64,000 bases of DNA from Zanthoxylum bungeanum (lineage: Eukaryota > Streptophyta > Magnoliopsida > Sapindales > Rutaceae), in contig SKCR01048523.1 in assembly GCA_019454045.1 (NCBI GenBank), positions 1-64,000 of the forward strand, read 5' to 3'. A program made the position numbers and the translations under genes. This document shows positions 1-10,870 of this stretch, in pieces. The notes beneath the pieces were generated by a model that was given only the letters and a program-made list of their open reading frames with translations, was not told where the DNA came from and searched no databases. Numbering within the stretch: position 1 is the stretch's first letter; every line of letters starts with the position of its first letter.

Positions 1-404
1 AAACATTACGTCTCTCCGATCTATCAAGGCTACAATCTCTTTTTTCCATGAAGAACTAATCTATTAGGCAAAGCTAATGATGAACTCTTGTATTTGATTT
101 CTTTATTTATGTTTGTTGATTCCTAAAGTACCTTTTTAACGTTTAATATAATTGATGTTGTTACTTTTTAGTATTTTACGATTTCGAAATTCAAAAACTT
201 TGTTTTGTCAACTCAAATATATATCCAATCATGCTTCTTCTATGTGTCATTTGCGAACCCAGTTATGACTGGTAAAAGTTATTTTATGATATGGTCTTCC
301 TACTGCAGTATTGCCTGAGGGTATATTGTCGATGTTAGATAAGTCGTAATGATACTTTGTGTGTTGTTACATAGAGAAAATATATATTGATTAACTTAGA
401 TTTA
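1..404 (+). mobile_element. G1 (Ty3/gypsy) 5' LTR fragment, cut by window start and by E0
   Basis: This stretch is a clear second copy of 21766 to about 22168, sharing for example the words gtctctccgatctatcaagg and attgcctgagggtatattgt. The matching copy lies downstream of gypsy gag/protease remnants, so this one is best read as the 5' LTR of the same element. Homology stops near 395-409, where sequence matching the minus-strand copia element E0 begins. The LTR end and primer site are therefore lost. The exact junction is blurred by a few bases that fit both sides. Confidence 0.7.
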
Positions 405-918
405 TTATCGATCCCAAATGGCTTCTATGCTGCCTCAGCTCAGCAATAATCCGCATTTGTTGTTAATTCGGCAATAGTTATCTTGCTCGGAAGATTTCCA
501 GCTCACTGTCCCAGTGTTCAAACTTTATAGTACGCGCGTATATACCGGTTTGGAAACTTGCAGCAGTGATCCTAGTCACTTCAAGTTCTCCTACTCCATA
601 ATTTAAGACAGCATCTTTAGTTCTCTAAGATACTAATAGATGTCCTTAACTTTCAATCCAGTGACTATCACTTGGATTGACCTGATTGTGACTCCATATG
701 CTCGAAGCGTAGAGACACCAATACAAGTACATATAAAATGTAAATTTCCCGAGTGTTAACAACTCCAAATCTATCCTAGTAGATCTTTATTCCTTGAATA
801 AGGTTGTTACTCCCCAGAATTCTACGGAGAATTTCTATGAAAGAAATATCTATGAAAGCCCAGCTTTCATCAATTGCATTATGGGAATTTCATTGTCAGT
901 GCACTCCCACTAACATCC
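405..918 (-). pseudogene. E0 remnant of RT / RNase H (3' pol end)
   Basis: Read on the minus strand this matches the RT to RNase H part of elements A and B (for example gaagatttccagctcactgt), but without an open frame. At 884-903 it carries the same short junction as E1 8066-8085, where the YVDD catalytic core of reverse transcriptase has been deleted. It continues at 10866 on the other side of E1. Confidence 0.7.
914..918. repeat. Left target-site duplication of E1 (CATCC)
   Basis: The five bases CATCC abut the TGTTGG start of E1. The right flank at 10866-10870 is CCTCC, a match at four of five positions. Removing E1 plus one copy restores continuity of the E0 pol sequence, which supports this as the integration site. 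Confidence 0.7.
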
Positions 919-2951
919 TGTTGGACAAAATGACCCATAGCGTCACTATTTGCACAGATCATTGTGTTGTTGTAGCAAATTAACTATGTAACAAGGAAAT
1001 TGCACTCTCGTCATTTGTGATTAGATCACCTTAGATATATAATGAAGAGAGGTCCTTGTGATTAGTTCCTGGATTGAGATGATATGAGACAGTATCAGTC
1101 CACGAAGGATTAATCATTAAATATCCCTAGCCGTAGTATTATCGACTGGACATCGATAATGCGGAATAGGCTAGTATTGCACTTGTGCGCGTTGTGAGGG
1201 CACAACGGCATAGTTCTCATATATATAAGTATTGGATACTTGTGCAAGTGCGATAGGAGGTCGTGTTTCACCGATGGTACGGGAAACACTCGCTTCGCTC
1301 TGGATAGACCCTTCGGAATCATTGGTATTATGACTAGGTGTCTATGGGAGGCCGAAATCAAGGTAGGTGTGTATAGTCTTAACCTGAGACTTACACATCG
1401 CTAATACTTACGACAATCGGTAACTTTGGTTTTGGTGGTGGGGGATCTTAACTGGTTCTGTGTTCACCTCTTCTGGTTTATCAGGAATCGTAGTGTATTG
1501 GATGTGATGTCGAGATGGAAGTGTCACTCCAGTCATAATGGAGATGATGTCACGCAGGATACGGTATTAGTGCTCTTAAAAAGTGATGCGCATCCAATCG
1601 TGATATTATGACCAGGTCATGAATATCCGATTATAGAGACTAGTTACCAGACATCCGATATGTGTTTCGGACGGGGCAGACACTTATCCAGCCCCAGCCC
1701 TAGCACGTGATTATCCGATACTGGGCCAATATGCACAATACAATTGTATACTACGCTTGATACAGATCTAGATATTCTTTGATGAATTGTCCGGAGAACT
1801 TGGGAAGACTTGGTGCTTTGCTAGGAGTCGACCTTGTCTCGTAAATCGTAGAGAACGTAGTACTTGGTACGTACGTGATTCGGATACTCCGACGACCGTA
1901 TTTACTGCCAGATTATCCGGGGATCTCATGGGTCGCTTCCCGATAATCCACCGATGACGCACAACTCGCACTCTTGAATAATCTGGATTATAATAGAAGA
2001 GAGAGAAAATTATCTAATAATAGAAGATAGATTAATATTTAATATAAAGTTTATAACAGATTATTCGAATAAAATATCGTCTAAAGAGAGAGAATTAATT
2101 TGAATTAATCGATGAATTAATATATTCGATATATTAAACGAAATTAGATTTCGACGCGGAATTAAAATTAGATTTTAATTCGGGCAAACGAGTTAATTCA
2201 GAATTAATTCGTTAGCGACGTAAATAATAATTTCGCCAGGCGCAATTATTTATTTAAATTCGATTGAATTAACGTCGCGACGTAAGCTCGGTATTTCGGA
2301 AATATCGAACCCGAACGCGTGAGTGCACGTGGGCCCACTTTCATTTGGAAACGTGTGGGGCCCACATGACACATGTCATTCTAATGCTTTGCATGTAGAT
2401 AGTGTACAATGCACTCAATGTTATTGCATGGAAATTGAGTGTTTGACACTCTAAGCTATTGCATGTGTTGTGTCATAAATTTATTATTAATTTAATAAAT
2501 TATGGCATAAATATAAATTGATTTTTGGTAAATCATTTTATTAACATAACACAACTTCTTCTCTCTCTCAAATTCTCTCTTCCTCTCACCAATGTGGCCA
2601 TTCTTCACTGGTTTTGAACCAGTTTGGGCGTGAGCTAAAGGGAGCAAGAGTGGTTTCTCATGGTGAAAATCAAGTGCTAGCACACTACGAGTCTTGCGAA
2701 GGTGGTAGGGAGGTTCCCCCATGAGACGGGATCCATCCGACGAAGATTGGAGCTCCGTTTCTTCACCCAATTTTCTGTTTTGCAGGGCAGTGGACTGCAT
2801 GCAGTGGGCGTGAAAGGCAGTACGTTTTTGGCCTTCATTCGTCTCCAAATCGACTCAACCGATCAATGTGAGTATTCCGCTACCTCCGTTGATGTGTTCA
2901 CACATAATTTCATGTCTTGTTTTGACCTTGGGACCTTATAGAAAACCCACA
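919..2951 (+). repeat. E1 5' LTR
   Basis: 2033 bp, starting TGTTGGACAAAATGACCC and ending cccaca just before the primer site. It aligns along its length with 8843-10865. Most differences are one- or two-base indels, plus one replaced stretch near 2000-2070. Where A and B have a TATA box, this LTR reads ctcttaaaaag (about 1571-1581), so its core promoter may be weak or shifted. Confidence 0.92.
2326..2365 (+). promoter_or_regulatory. G-box and site II (TCP-type) motif cluster in LTR
   Basis: CACGTG (2326-2331) overlaps the palindrome GTGGGCCCAC (2329-2338), and GTGGGGCCCAC follows at 2355-2365. In plants such words bind bZIP/bHLH and TCP factors (established for the motifs, not shown here). 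The GGGCCC pair recurs in the LTRs of A, B and E1, while the exact CACGTG is changed to GACGTG in A and B. The cluster lies well downstream of the TATA position, so it may serve a second promoter or an internal enhancer. Confidence 0.4.
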
Positions 2952-2965
2952 ATGGCATCATGAGC
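2952..2965 (+). other. E1 primer-binding site (initiator tRNA-Met type)
   Basis: ATGGCATCATGAGC follows the LTR end directly. It resembles the complement of the 3' end of initiator tRNA-Met (TGGTATCAGAGC in element B) with a T-to-C change and one extra T. Element A has the same extra T, so the altered form is not unique to a dead copy. Confidence 0.75.
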
Positions 2966-5690
2966 TAAAGTTGCAAGCATGAAATTTGTAGGGCTTAAAT
3001 TTGGGTAAATGTTTGTTAAGCATGATTTGAATGAATTGAATGTTTGAGTATGCTTATAACATGTTTAAATTCATTTTGGTTGGACTAATTTGATGAAAAA
3101 TGATTTGGAATTATTTTCCCCAATATTTCATGTTGGCCGAATGTCAAATTAATTTTGGGATCTTGGAATTTTTTTCATTTAATTCATTGGATGAGTTATA
3201 ATGATAAAGGATGATGTTAATTTGAAGTCAATTGGATTGAATTTGAATTGAACAAAATCCCCAAAATCTTACCTTGGCCGAATGTGATATGCCCTTTAAT
3301 GTCTTGGTATTTTGATTTTATGAACATTGGATGTGTATGAAATCATTCGGGAAGTTAATACGTTGTCGATTGTGTAATTAATCGGATTGAATTCAAATCG
3401 GACAAAATAACCTTCCTTGGCCGAGAGCATAAAGCATGTAAATGGGTTTGATTTTTCATTATGTGTGTTTGACATGTAATAATGAATTAAGTATGATTAA
3501 TTGGACTAATTTGGTGTTTTAAAATATTGATTTAGTCGATTAATCATGTAATGCACTTTAGGTAATTAAATTGCGTAATTGGATTAGTGTAATTTAATTA
3601 TTTAGCTTAAATTGGATTTGGGCTTGAATTGTTGTATTTGGGGCTATTGGGCTTGATTTATCAAGTTTGGTTTAGGCCAAGTGGATTGGATCCAATTGGG
3701 CCCAAAACCTTAACCATAAAGCCCAATTGCGACTAATGAACCTTTAATGTTTAATTGGGCCTAATGGGGCAAATTGATTTCTAAGGCATTTTGGGTGATT
3801 CCACTATTGGCTTTGGTTGCCGAAGCCCATGCCTTAAGAAATTAATTGAAGCCCATTAGACTTAATTAAATTGACGTTGGACGTTAATCGGACTTTGAGT
3901 CCCGACGCGATTGAATTTGGAATTTAAATCGTAAAGGTTTATTAAATAAAGTGCAATATTTAATTTGGAATTGAATAGTGAATTAGTATTAAATACATGT
4001 TAAATTTGATTTAATGATGTAGTTTAATTTAATTCATGAATTCGTACTTTGAGTACTTATTCGCAAAAACGAGTTTGACTCGAACAAAATCAAATCGTTG
4101 TTTGAACATTGGATGATCACTTAATTATCAGATTAATTAATTTGATTAGATTGATTGATAGCATGCTTGTGTGTGTGAATACATGGTTGTGTTGAATGAA
4201 TAATGTATATCGGATGGATATTAGTCGGGTGGGCAATTTTAGAAATTGTTGTAATAAATTCGATTTATTAAATTGGACCTGCGTGTCCAGCCTTATCACC
4301 TTCTTTCTCTTTGTATTCTCTTCTCACCTATTCCCCTCTATGTATATGAGGTTTCTTTAGAAGTGTAGTGTAACGGGTAGAAGTAGTACAAGTGCTAGCT
4401 TTGAGAAAGGGAGAGATTTGATCTAGGATCAATGTGTTAAGTATCCATCCGCATATCATTATTATTTTATTTCATACTCGCTTTATTATGTATTTAGAAT
4501 GCATGTTTAAGGGTGTATGATGATGAGACCTTAACAAAGATAATTAAATTGGTAGCCAATTTGCACGCGAAAAACCCTCGTTTTATATTAAGCAATATCC
4601 TTCCATTGAATGATTCTTGTTCAAGATCCGAAGTTGGCATTGGTTTTTTTTGACCAAAGTCAAGACCTTTGTCAATCAAGGATGTACTTGAATCATGAGA
4701 GTTTTGTTGCATATCGGTGTCTTGTCCAAATCGTGATTTTTATTGACCAAAGTCAGATCACTTTTTGTCCAATGACATTGATTACGAAACTTTCCTCGTC
4801 AATGGGTCCCGCTTAACTGGAATCATTAGGTTTGTGTTTGGCCAAAGCCAAGGCCTAATGATTCGGAGGATATGGTTAGGAAAATGTATGGTTACATTGA
4901 CATTATACATATGTTTCGGACTTGGATGTCCACCTAACCGGATCTAGGAATTGGATGAGATCCAATTGATCTGAGAGATCTACCTAGTTAAATAGCATAC
5001 AGCTTTTTATTGGCCAAAGTCAGGGTTGTGTGTTATTTATAGGATCCTAGCCCACTAGGAAACACGGTTTCCCGAGTACTCCACAGAGGGTTAGAGGCTC
5101 GACGAAAAATAGTGGGAGGCAAGTATTGAATTTGCAACATTCGTTCAATTACTCGCTAAACACGCTCATTATATTTTACTCGTCATATTAATAAAAGTAT
5201 TAGTCGGACTAATATTTTATGTTGTTTTAAAAATATATATAGTTGGACTATATACAAACTCATTCAATATATAGTTGATTTTGTAATTGGATTATAGTAA
5301 TCAATATAATTGAATTAAATGATAGTTGATTTTATAATGGGATTATAGTAATCAATATTAAATTATAGTTGATTAAATAATTGGATTATTGTAATCATTA
5401 TAAATAGTACCTTATTAAAATTGATTAAATAGTTGGACTATTAAATCATGAAAGAATTGAAAGGTTGAATATTTAAAATATATATAACCTTGGATTAAAT
5501 GTTTTAAATGATTTAATTTTCAATTGGGAATTAATAATAGGTTAATTTATTTGATAAAATAACTTATTATGACTAAGCCCATAATTAAGCAAATATGTAG
5601 AGCATAAAGTCTTTGGAAGATTTATGTGATGATGACTTTAGTGCTTAATTAATATACTATATAAATCTATCTTTAGATTTAAAAGTATTT
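2966..5690 (+). other. E1 non-coding leader between PBS and pol remnants
   Basis: AT-rich, without a credible frame. It aligns with the leaders of A, B and E0. The word ttggccgaatg recurs after short A/T stretches. A block at 4620-5050 carries four spaced copies of TTGRCCAAAGYCARG (about 4649, 4742, 4838 and 5012). From about 5200 to 5460 there are degenerate repeats of tagttggactatagtaatca. Long leaders are normal in this type of element and often hold dimerisation or packaging signals. No such function is proven here. Confidence 0.65.
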
Positions 5691-8600
5691 AAAATTGCAA
5701 TTAATAATTCTTGGAGAATTAATTGACTATTCTAGTGGAGAAAAGTCAAAGTTTGCAATTGGGCATGTAGCACAAGGTGCACATCGTTTCGATATTCCAA
5801 AACCCAAGGCTTGGCCAAAGGTTTGTGAAATATTGAAAAGGATAATTGACATATCCCAAAGTGACTACCATTTGGATATGGAAGACACGAAGGAATTAAA
5901 GAAAGGGCGAGGCTCTAACTTTAAAATATTTGTCAAAGTTATGTTCACTACTAGTATTAAAATTGGATTTTAAATACTTAGTGTGGTACATAAAATATAT
6001 GTATTGACGTTCAGAATCCGCTGTGAGCTGGATACTGGCTTCAAGCCGAGATTACTCTGCGAATCGGAAACGGGACGAAAGTCGCTGTTTCGACCGTAGA
6101 TACCTAAGTTTAGGAACTACCCTTTGGGTATGTACTTAAATTAGGAAATGTTATAATGTAACTAGTTTATCTAGAGACATTATCTCTATATCAGTGTTTA
6201 ATCCATTGCGGATAAAACCTTTATATTCTAGAACACTAAAGTGTTTCATATATAAAGATGATACTGAGATACATACATTGGATGTAAATAACAGAATTTA
6301 TATTTTGAATATAAATAAAATCTCAAACATATAAAATGACAAATAAATAGCTCATTGATTTGATCAATGGAGACTTATTTGTGGCATTGTTGTCTGGGAC
6401 ACAATTAAACAAGACTCGTATATCCACACTTTTGAAGAGTGGGTACTAGGACTGATTTGACTATTCAAATAAGGTCTACGAATCTAGTTTATTAACAAGA
6501 CTCGTATATCCTCACTTTTAAAGAGTGGGTACTAGGACTGATTTGACTATTCAAATAAGGTCTACGAATCTAGTTTATTAGGTTAAATACCTAAAATACT
6601 ATTTACTTGGTAATAGTAAAAGGCCACCGATCTGTTAGCCCTATTCATGGTGAAGTAAGTGGGCCCATATCTAGCTAGGCTAGATGTGAACATGAATATT
6701 TCGTGACCTTAACGGATGTGACATCACGTTGTGGTTATGTGTTTCTTTTGAAGAACACAAATCGGAAACTTTTAGAGTTTCGACACGAAATAGACAAACA
6801 GATCGGCTATAGTATTATTCCGCCACGGTAATACCGTAATGGAAAATACTTAAGCAGTAAGTTTCATACGTACATGAAAGAGTATGGTATTCTTTCAGAT
6901 AAGGACTCCTCTCGAGACACGTCAGTTAGACGGTGTGTCTGAACTAAAACCGAATTTTGTTGGACATAATAAGGTTTATCACGAGTCGCTCTGAGCTACT
7001 ATTTCCTTCGACAGGATATGTATTAACAGTGCAAAACTTATTTAGAATAAGGTTCCATATAAATCTGTTTGACAGATATCATATAGGATATGAACAGGGA
7101 AGAAACGAGGTTTCTCATTCCTGATAATTTGGGTATGCCAGGCATAACGTTTGGATGATACCAAACTAAAAGACCCAAATTGGATAAGTGCCAATATAGG
7201 TTATCTTAAGGGAAACCTTAAGTATAGTACTTATAAATCCCACATGAGAACAATGTAATTGTTGCTCACCATGCGGTTTTCCTGAGAGGAATACCGATAT
7301 GCAGTGGTCAGTGGGAGGATAGTGATACTCGATGAAAATCGGAGTAATACTGTTCAAGGCACGAAGTCCGTAATGGAACACAAATAGTTCATCTATGATG
7401 AAACTATACCATTAATCTTCAAATACACAAGAAACTAGTAGATCGGATAGAGTCAGAAAACAACCTAGGGTATGGGTTTCTGATCTAACCTCATAAAGAT
7501 GTCAATCTTATGGAGGTGTACCATCCGACTACGTTATAAGGAAGTGATACGAGGTATCGACTCCCTGTTATGGCAAAGTGCCATGAGTCCGAAATGGATT
7601 CCATGTATAACAACTATGTTTGGATACTAGTTGTTGTACCACAAGGCGTTGTGCCTATGGTACATTAAACGTCTTCAAGAAGACATACATGGAAGGCAAC
7701 ATACCAACGTGCAAAGCTAAGCTTTTGACGGAAAGGTATCGTTATCAACATTATGTTAATAACGGTTCAACCTTTTACCTGTTGCCTGGTAAATCCATTT
7801 TGAAGATGCTTATTGATAACTATATATTTCATTTATGAAATATGTTAGTTACAAATCAAAATCGCTTTCCTGAAAAGGAAACCTTTTGGAGGATGTTTAC
7901 AACATCCTGACGATTTTGTATAACCGACAAACCAGGTTTGCGGGTTATTCGATCCATGTTTGGATTGATGCAAGCATAAGGTTCTTGGAACTGTGTTTTG
8001 AAATAATCATAATGATATTTGAATGAAGAAAACGAAATATTGTATATAGGAGGTTAGTGGGAGAGCGCACTGACAGTGAAATTCCCATAAAGCTATTGGT
8101 GAAAGCTTGCTTTCATGGATATCTTTCAATAGAAATTCTCCGTAGAATTCTGGGGAGTAACAACCTTTATTCAAGGAATAAAGATCTACTGGGATAGATT
8201 TGGAGTTGTTAACACTCTCTGGGAAATTGTACATTTAAAATGTACTTGTATTGGTGTCTCATACGCTTCAAGCATATGGAGTCACAATCGGTCAATCCAA
8301 GTGATAGTCACTGGATTGAAGTTAAGAACATCTGTTAGTATCTCTGAGAACTAAAGATGCTATCTTTTACTATGGAGAAGGAGAACTTGAAGTGACTGGG
8401 ATCACTGCAGCAAGTTTCCAAACAATTAAATACTGCGGTACTATAAAGTTTGAACACCGGGACAGTGAGCTGGAAATCTTCCAAGCAAGATAACTGTTGC
8501 CGAATAAACAAAAATGCGGATTATTGCTGCAGCTGAGGCAGCAATAGAAGTCTTTTGGTCGAAAATAAATCTAATTAGATTAGATATAGTTCTGTTAGCA

Positions 8601-8830
8601 GCTGAGCTAGGCGTCAGCACAGGCTAAGGAATTAAAGGTCTCATCGACGATCCAGATATATACTTCTATATCATCTGATTCGTTCGGATCATACATCGTG
8701 GCGATGTGATGATCGTATAAATCGCGTCAAACGATAATCAAACAAATCCGCTGACGAAAACCTTTCCTCAGCAATTTGAGCGAACCTTACATAGTTCGGG
8801 TGTAGGACACTTGAGTGACTCGCAATGTGC
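5691..8830 (+). pseudogene. E1 decayed gag-end / protease / integrase / RT / RNase H
   Basis: The sequence parallels element A's pol from the end of gag to RNase H, but with many stops and shifts. Landmarks: the protease region at 5930-6100, where the DSG codons are replaced (5968-5990); the integrase zinc-finger region near 6380-6580, where both cysteines of the CxxC pair are changed and an 86-bp duplication sits; RT near 7620-8100, where a deletion at 8066-8085 removes the YVDD core; and RNase H near 8340-8560. The longest in-frame pieces are under 100 residues. E0 shares the protease and YVDD lesions, so they predate the E1 insertion. Confidence 0.8.
6408..6579 (+). repeat. 86-bp tandem duplication in E1 integrase remnant
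   Basis: Two adjacent copies, 6408-6493 and 6494-6579, begin aacaagactcgtatatcc and differ at only a few bases. They cover the region between the zinc-finger histidines and cysteines. E0 has a single copy at the matching place (about 12340-12430), so the duplication arose in the E1 lineage. Confidence 0.85.
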
Positions 8831-8842
8831 CAAGTGGGAGAT
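8831..8842 (+). other. E1 polypurine tract
   Basis: CAAGTGGGAGAT lies directly before the 3' LTR start TGTTGG. The identical word precedes the 3' LTR of element A. It would prime plus-strand DNA synthesis. Confidence 0.85.
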
Positions 8843-10865
8843 TGTTGGACAAAATGACCCATAGCGTCACTATTTGCACAGATCATTGTGTTGTTGTAGC
8901 AAATTAACTATGTAACAAGGAAATTGCACTCTCGTCATTTGTGATTAGATCACCTTAGATATATAAATGAAGAGAGGTCCCTATGATTAGTTCCTGGATT
9001 GAGATGATATGAGACAGTATCAGTCCACGAAGGATTAATCATTAAATATCCCTAGCCGTAGTATTATCGAGACTGGACATCGATAATGCGGAATAGGCTA
9101 GTATTGCACTTGTGCGCGTTGTGAGGGCACAACGGCATAGTTCTCATATATATAAGTATTGGATACTTGTGCAAGTGCGATAGGAGGTCGTGTTTCACCG
9201 ATGGTACGGGAAACAGCTTCGCTCTGGATAGACCCTTCGGAATCCCATTGGTATTATGACTAGGTGTCTATGGGAGGCCGAAATCAAGGTAGGTGTGTAT
9301 AGTCTTAACCTGAGACTTACATCGCTAATACTTACGACAATCGGTAAACTTTGGTTTTGGTGGTGGGGGATCTTAACTGGTTCTGTGTTCACCTCTTCTG
9401 GGTTTATCAGGAATCGTAGTGTATTGGATGTGATGTCGAGATGGAAGTGTCACTCCAGTCATAATGGAGATGATGTCACGCAGGATACGGTATTAGTGCT
9501 CTTAAAAAGTGATGCGCATCCAATCGTGATATTATGACCAGGTCATGAATATCCGATTATAGAGACTAGTTACCAGACATCCGATATGTGTTTCGGACGG
9601 GGCAGACACTTATCCAGCCCCAGCCCTAGCACGTGATTATCCGATACTGGGCCAATATGCACAATACAATTGTATACTACGCTTGATACAGATCTAGATA
9701 TTCTTTGATGAATATGTCCGGAGAACTTGGGAAGACTTGGTGCTTTGCTAGGAGTCGACCTTGTCTCGTAAATCGGTAGAACGTAGTACTTGGTACGTAC
9801 GTGATTCGGATACTCCGACGACCGTATTTACTGCCAGATTATCCGGGGATCTCATGGGTCGCTTCCCGATAATCCACCGATGACGCACAACTCGCACTCT
9901 TGAATAATCTGGGATTATAATAGAAGAGAGAGAAAATTAATCTAGGATTAATAACAGAGATATTTTATCCGGGATAAAATATCGTCTAAAGAGAGAGAAC
10001 GATTAATTTGGAATTAATCGATGAATTAATATATTCGATATATTAAACGAAATTAGATTTCGACGCGGAATTAAAATTAGATTTTAATTCGGGCAAACGA
10101 GTTAATTCAGAATTAATTCGTTAGCGACGTAAATAATAATTTCGCCAGGCGCAATTATTTATTTAAATTCGATTGAATTAACGTCGCGACGTAAGCTCGG
10201 TATTTCGGAAATATCGAACCCGAACGCGTGAGTGCACGTGGGCCCACTTTCATTTGGAAACGTGTGGGGCCCACATGACACATGTCATTCTAATGCTTTG
10301 CATGTAGATAGTGTACAATGCACTCAATGTTATTGCATGGAAATTGAGTGTTTGACACTCTAAGCTATTGCATGTGTTGTGTCATAAATTTATTATTAAT
10401 TTAATAAATTATGGCATAAATATAAATTGATTTTTGGTAAATCATTTTATTAACATAACACAACTTCTTCTCTCTCTCAATTCTCTCTTCTCTCTCACGC
10501 CCGCAAGGTGGCCATTCTTCACTGGTTTTGAACCATTTGGGCGTGAGCTAAGGGAAGCAAGAGTGGTTTCTCATGGTGAGAAATCAAGTGCTAGCACACT
10601 ACACGAGTCTTGCGAAGGTGGTAGGGAGGTTCCCCCATGAGACGGGATCCATCCGACGAAGATTGGAGCTCCGTTTCTTCACCCAATTTTCTGTTTTGCA
10701 GGGCAGTGGACTGCATGCAGTGGGCGTGAAAGGCAGTGCGTTTTTGGCCTTCATTCGTCTCCAATCGACTCAACCGATCAATGTGAGTATTCCGCTACCT
10801 CCGTTGATGTGTTCACACATAATTTCATGTCTTGTTTGACCTTGGGACCTTATAGAAAACCAACA
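8843..10865 (+). repeat. E1 3' LTR
   Basis: 2023 bp, TGTTGG to accaaca, matching the 5' LTR at 919-2951. It is the better-preserved copy in several spots where the 5' LTR has single-base indels, for example around 9060-9260. Its promoter would read rightwards into E0, producing transcript antisense to E0 pol. Confidence 0.92.
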
Positions 10866-10870
10866 CCTCC
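10866..10870. repeat. Right target-site duplication of E1 (CCTCC)
   Basis: CCTCC directly follows the 3' LTR and matches the left CATCC at four of five bases. These bases also belong to the resumed E0 RT sequence. Confidence 0.65.

Larger units (their letters stand above)
919..10865 (+). mobile_element. E1: full-length non-autonomous Ty1/copia element, plus strand
   Basis: The order is 5' LTR (919-2951), primer-binding site (2952-2965), a leader of about 2.7 kb, decayed protease-integrase-RT-RNase H sequence, polypurine tract (8831-8842) and 3' LTR (8843-10865). The LTRs begin TGTTGG and end in CA and are alike almost throughout. A near-perfect 5-bp duplication flanks it. The coding region has no long frame, very little gag can be found, the protease DSG motif is destroyed and the RT YVDD core is deleted. 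Copia/Angela-BARE-like identity is inferred from LTR length, gene order and homology to elements A and B. Confidence 0.9.

Noticed and set aside
5695..5973. 92-residue frame in E1 before the protease remnant
   Set aside because: Partly matches the decayed gag-protease link, with no zinc knuckle and no protease motif. Treated as part of the pol pseudogene, not a gene.
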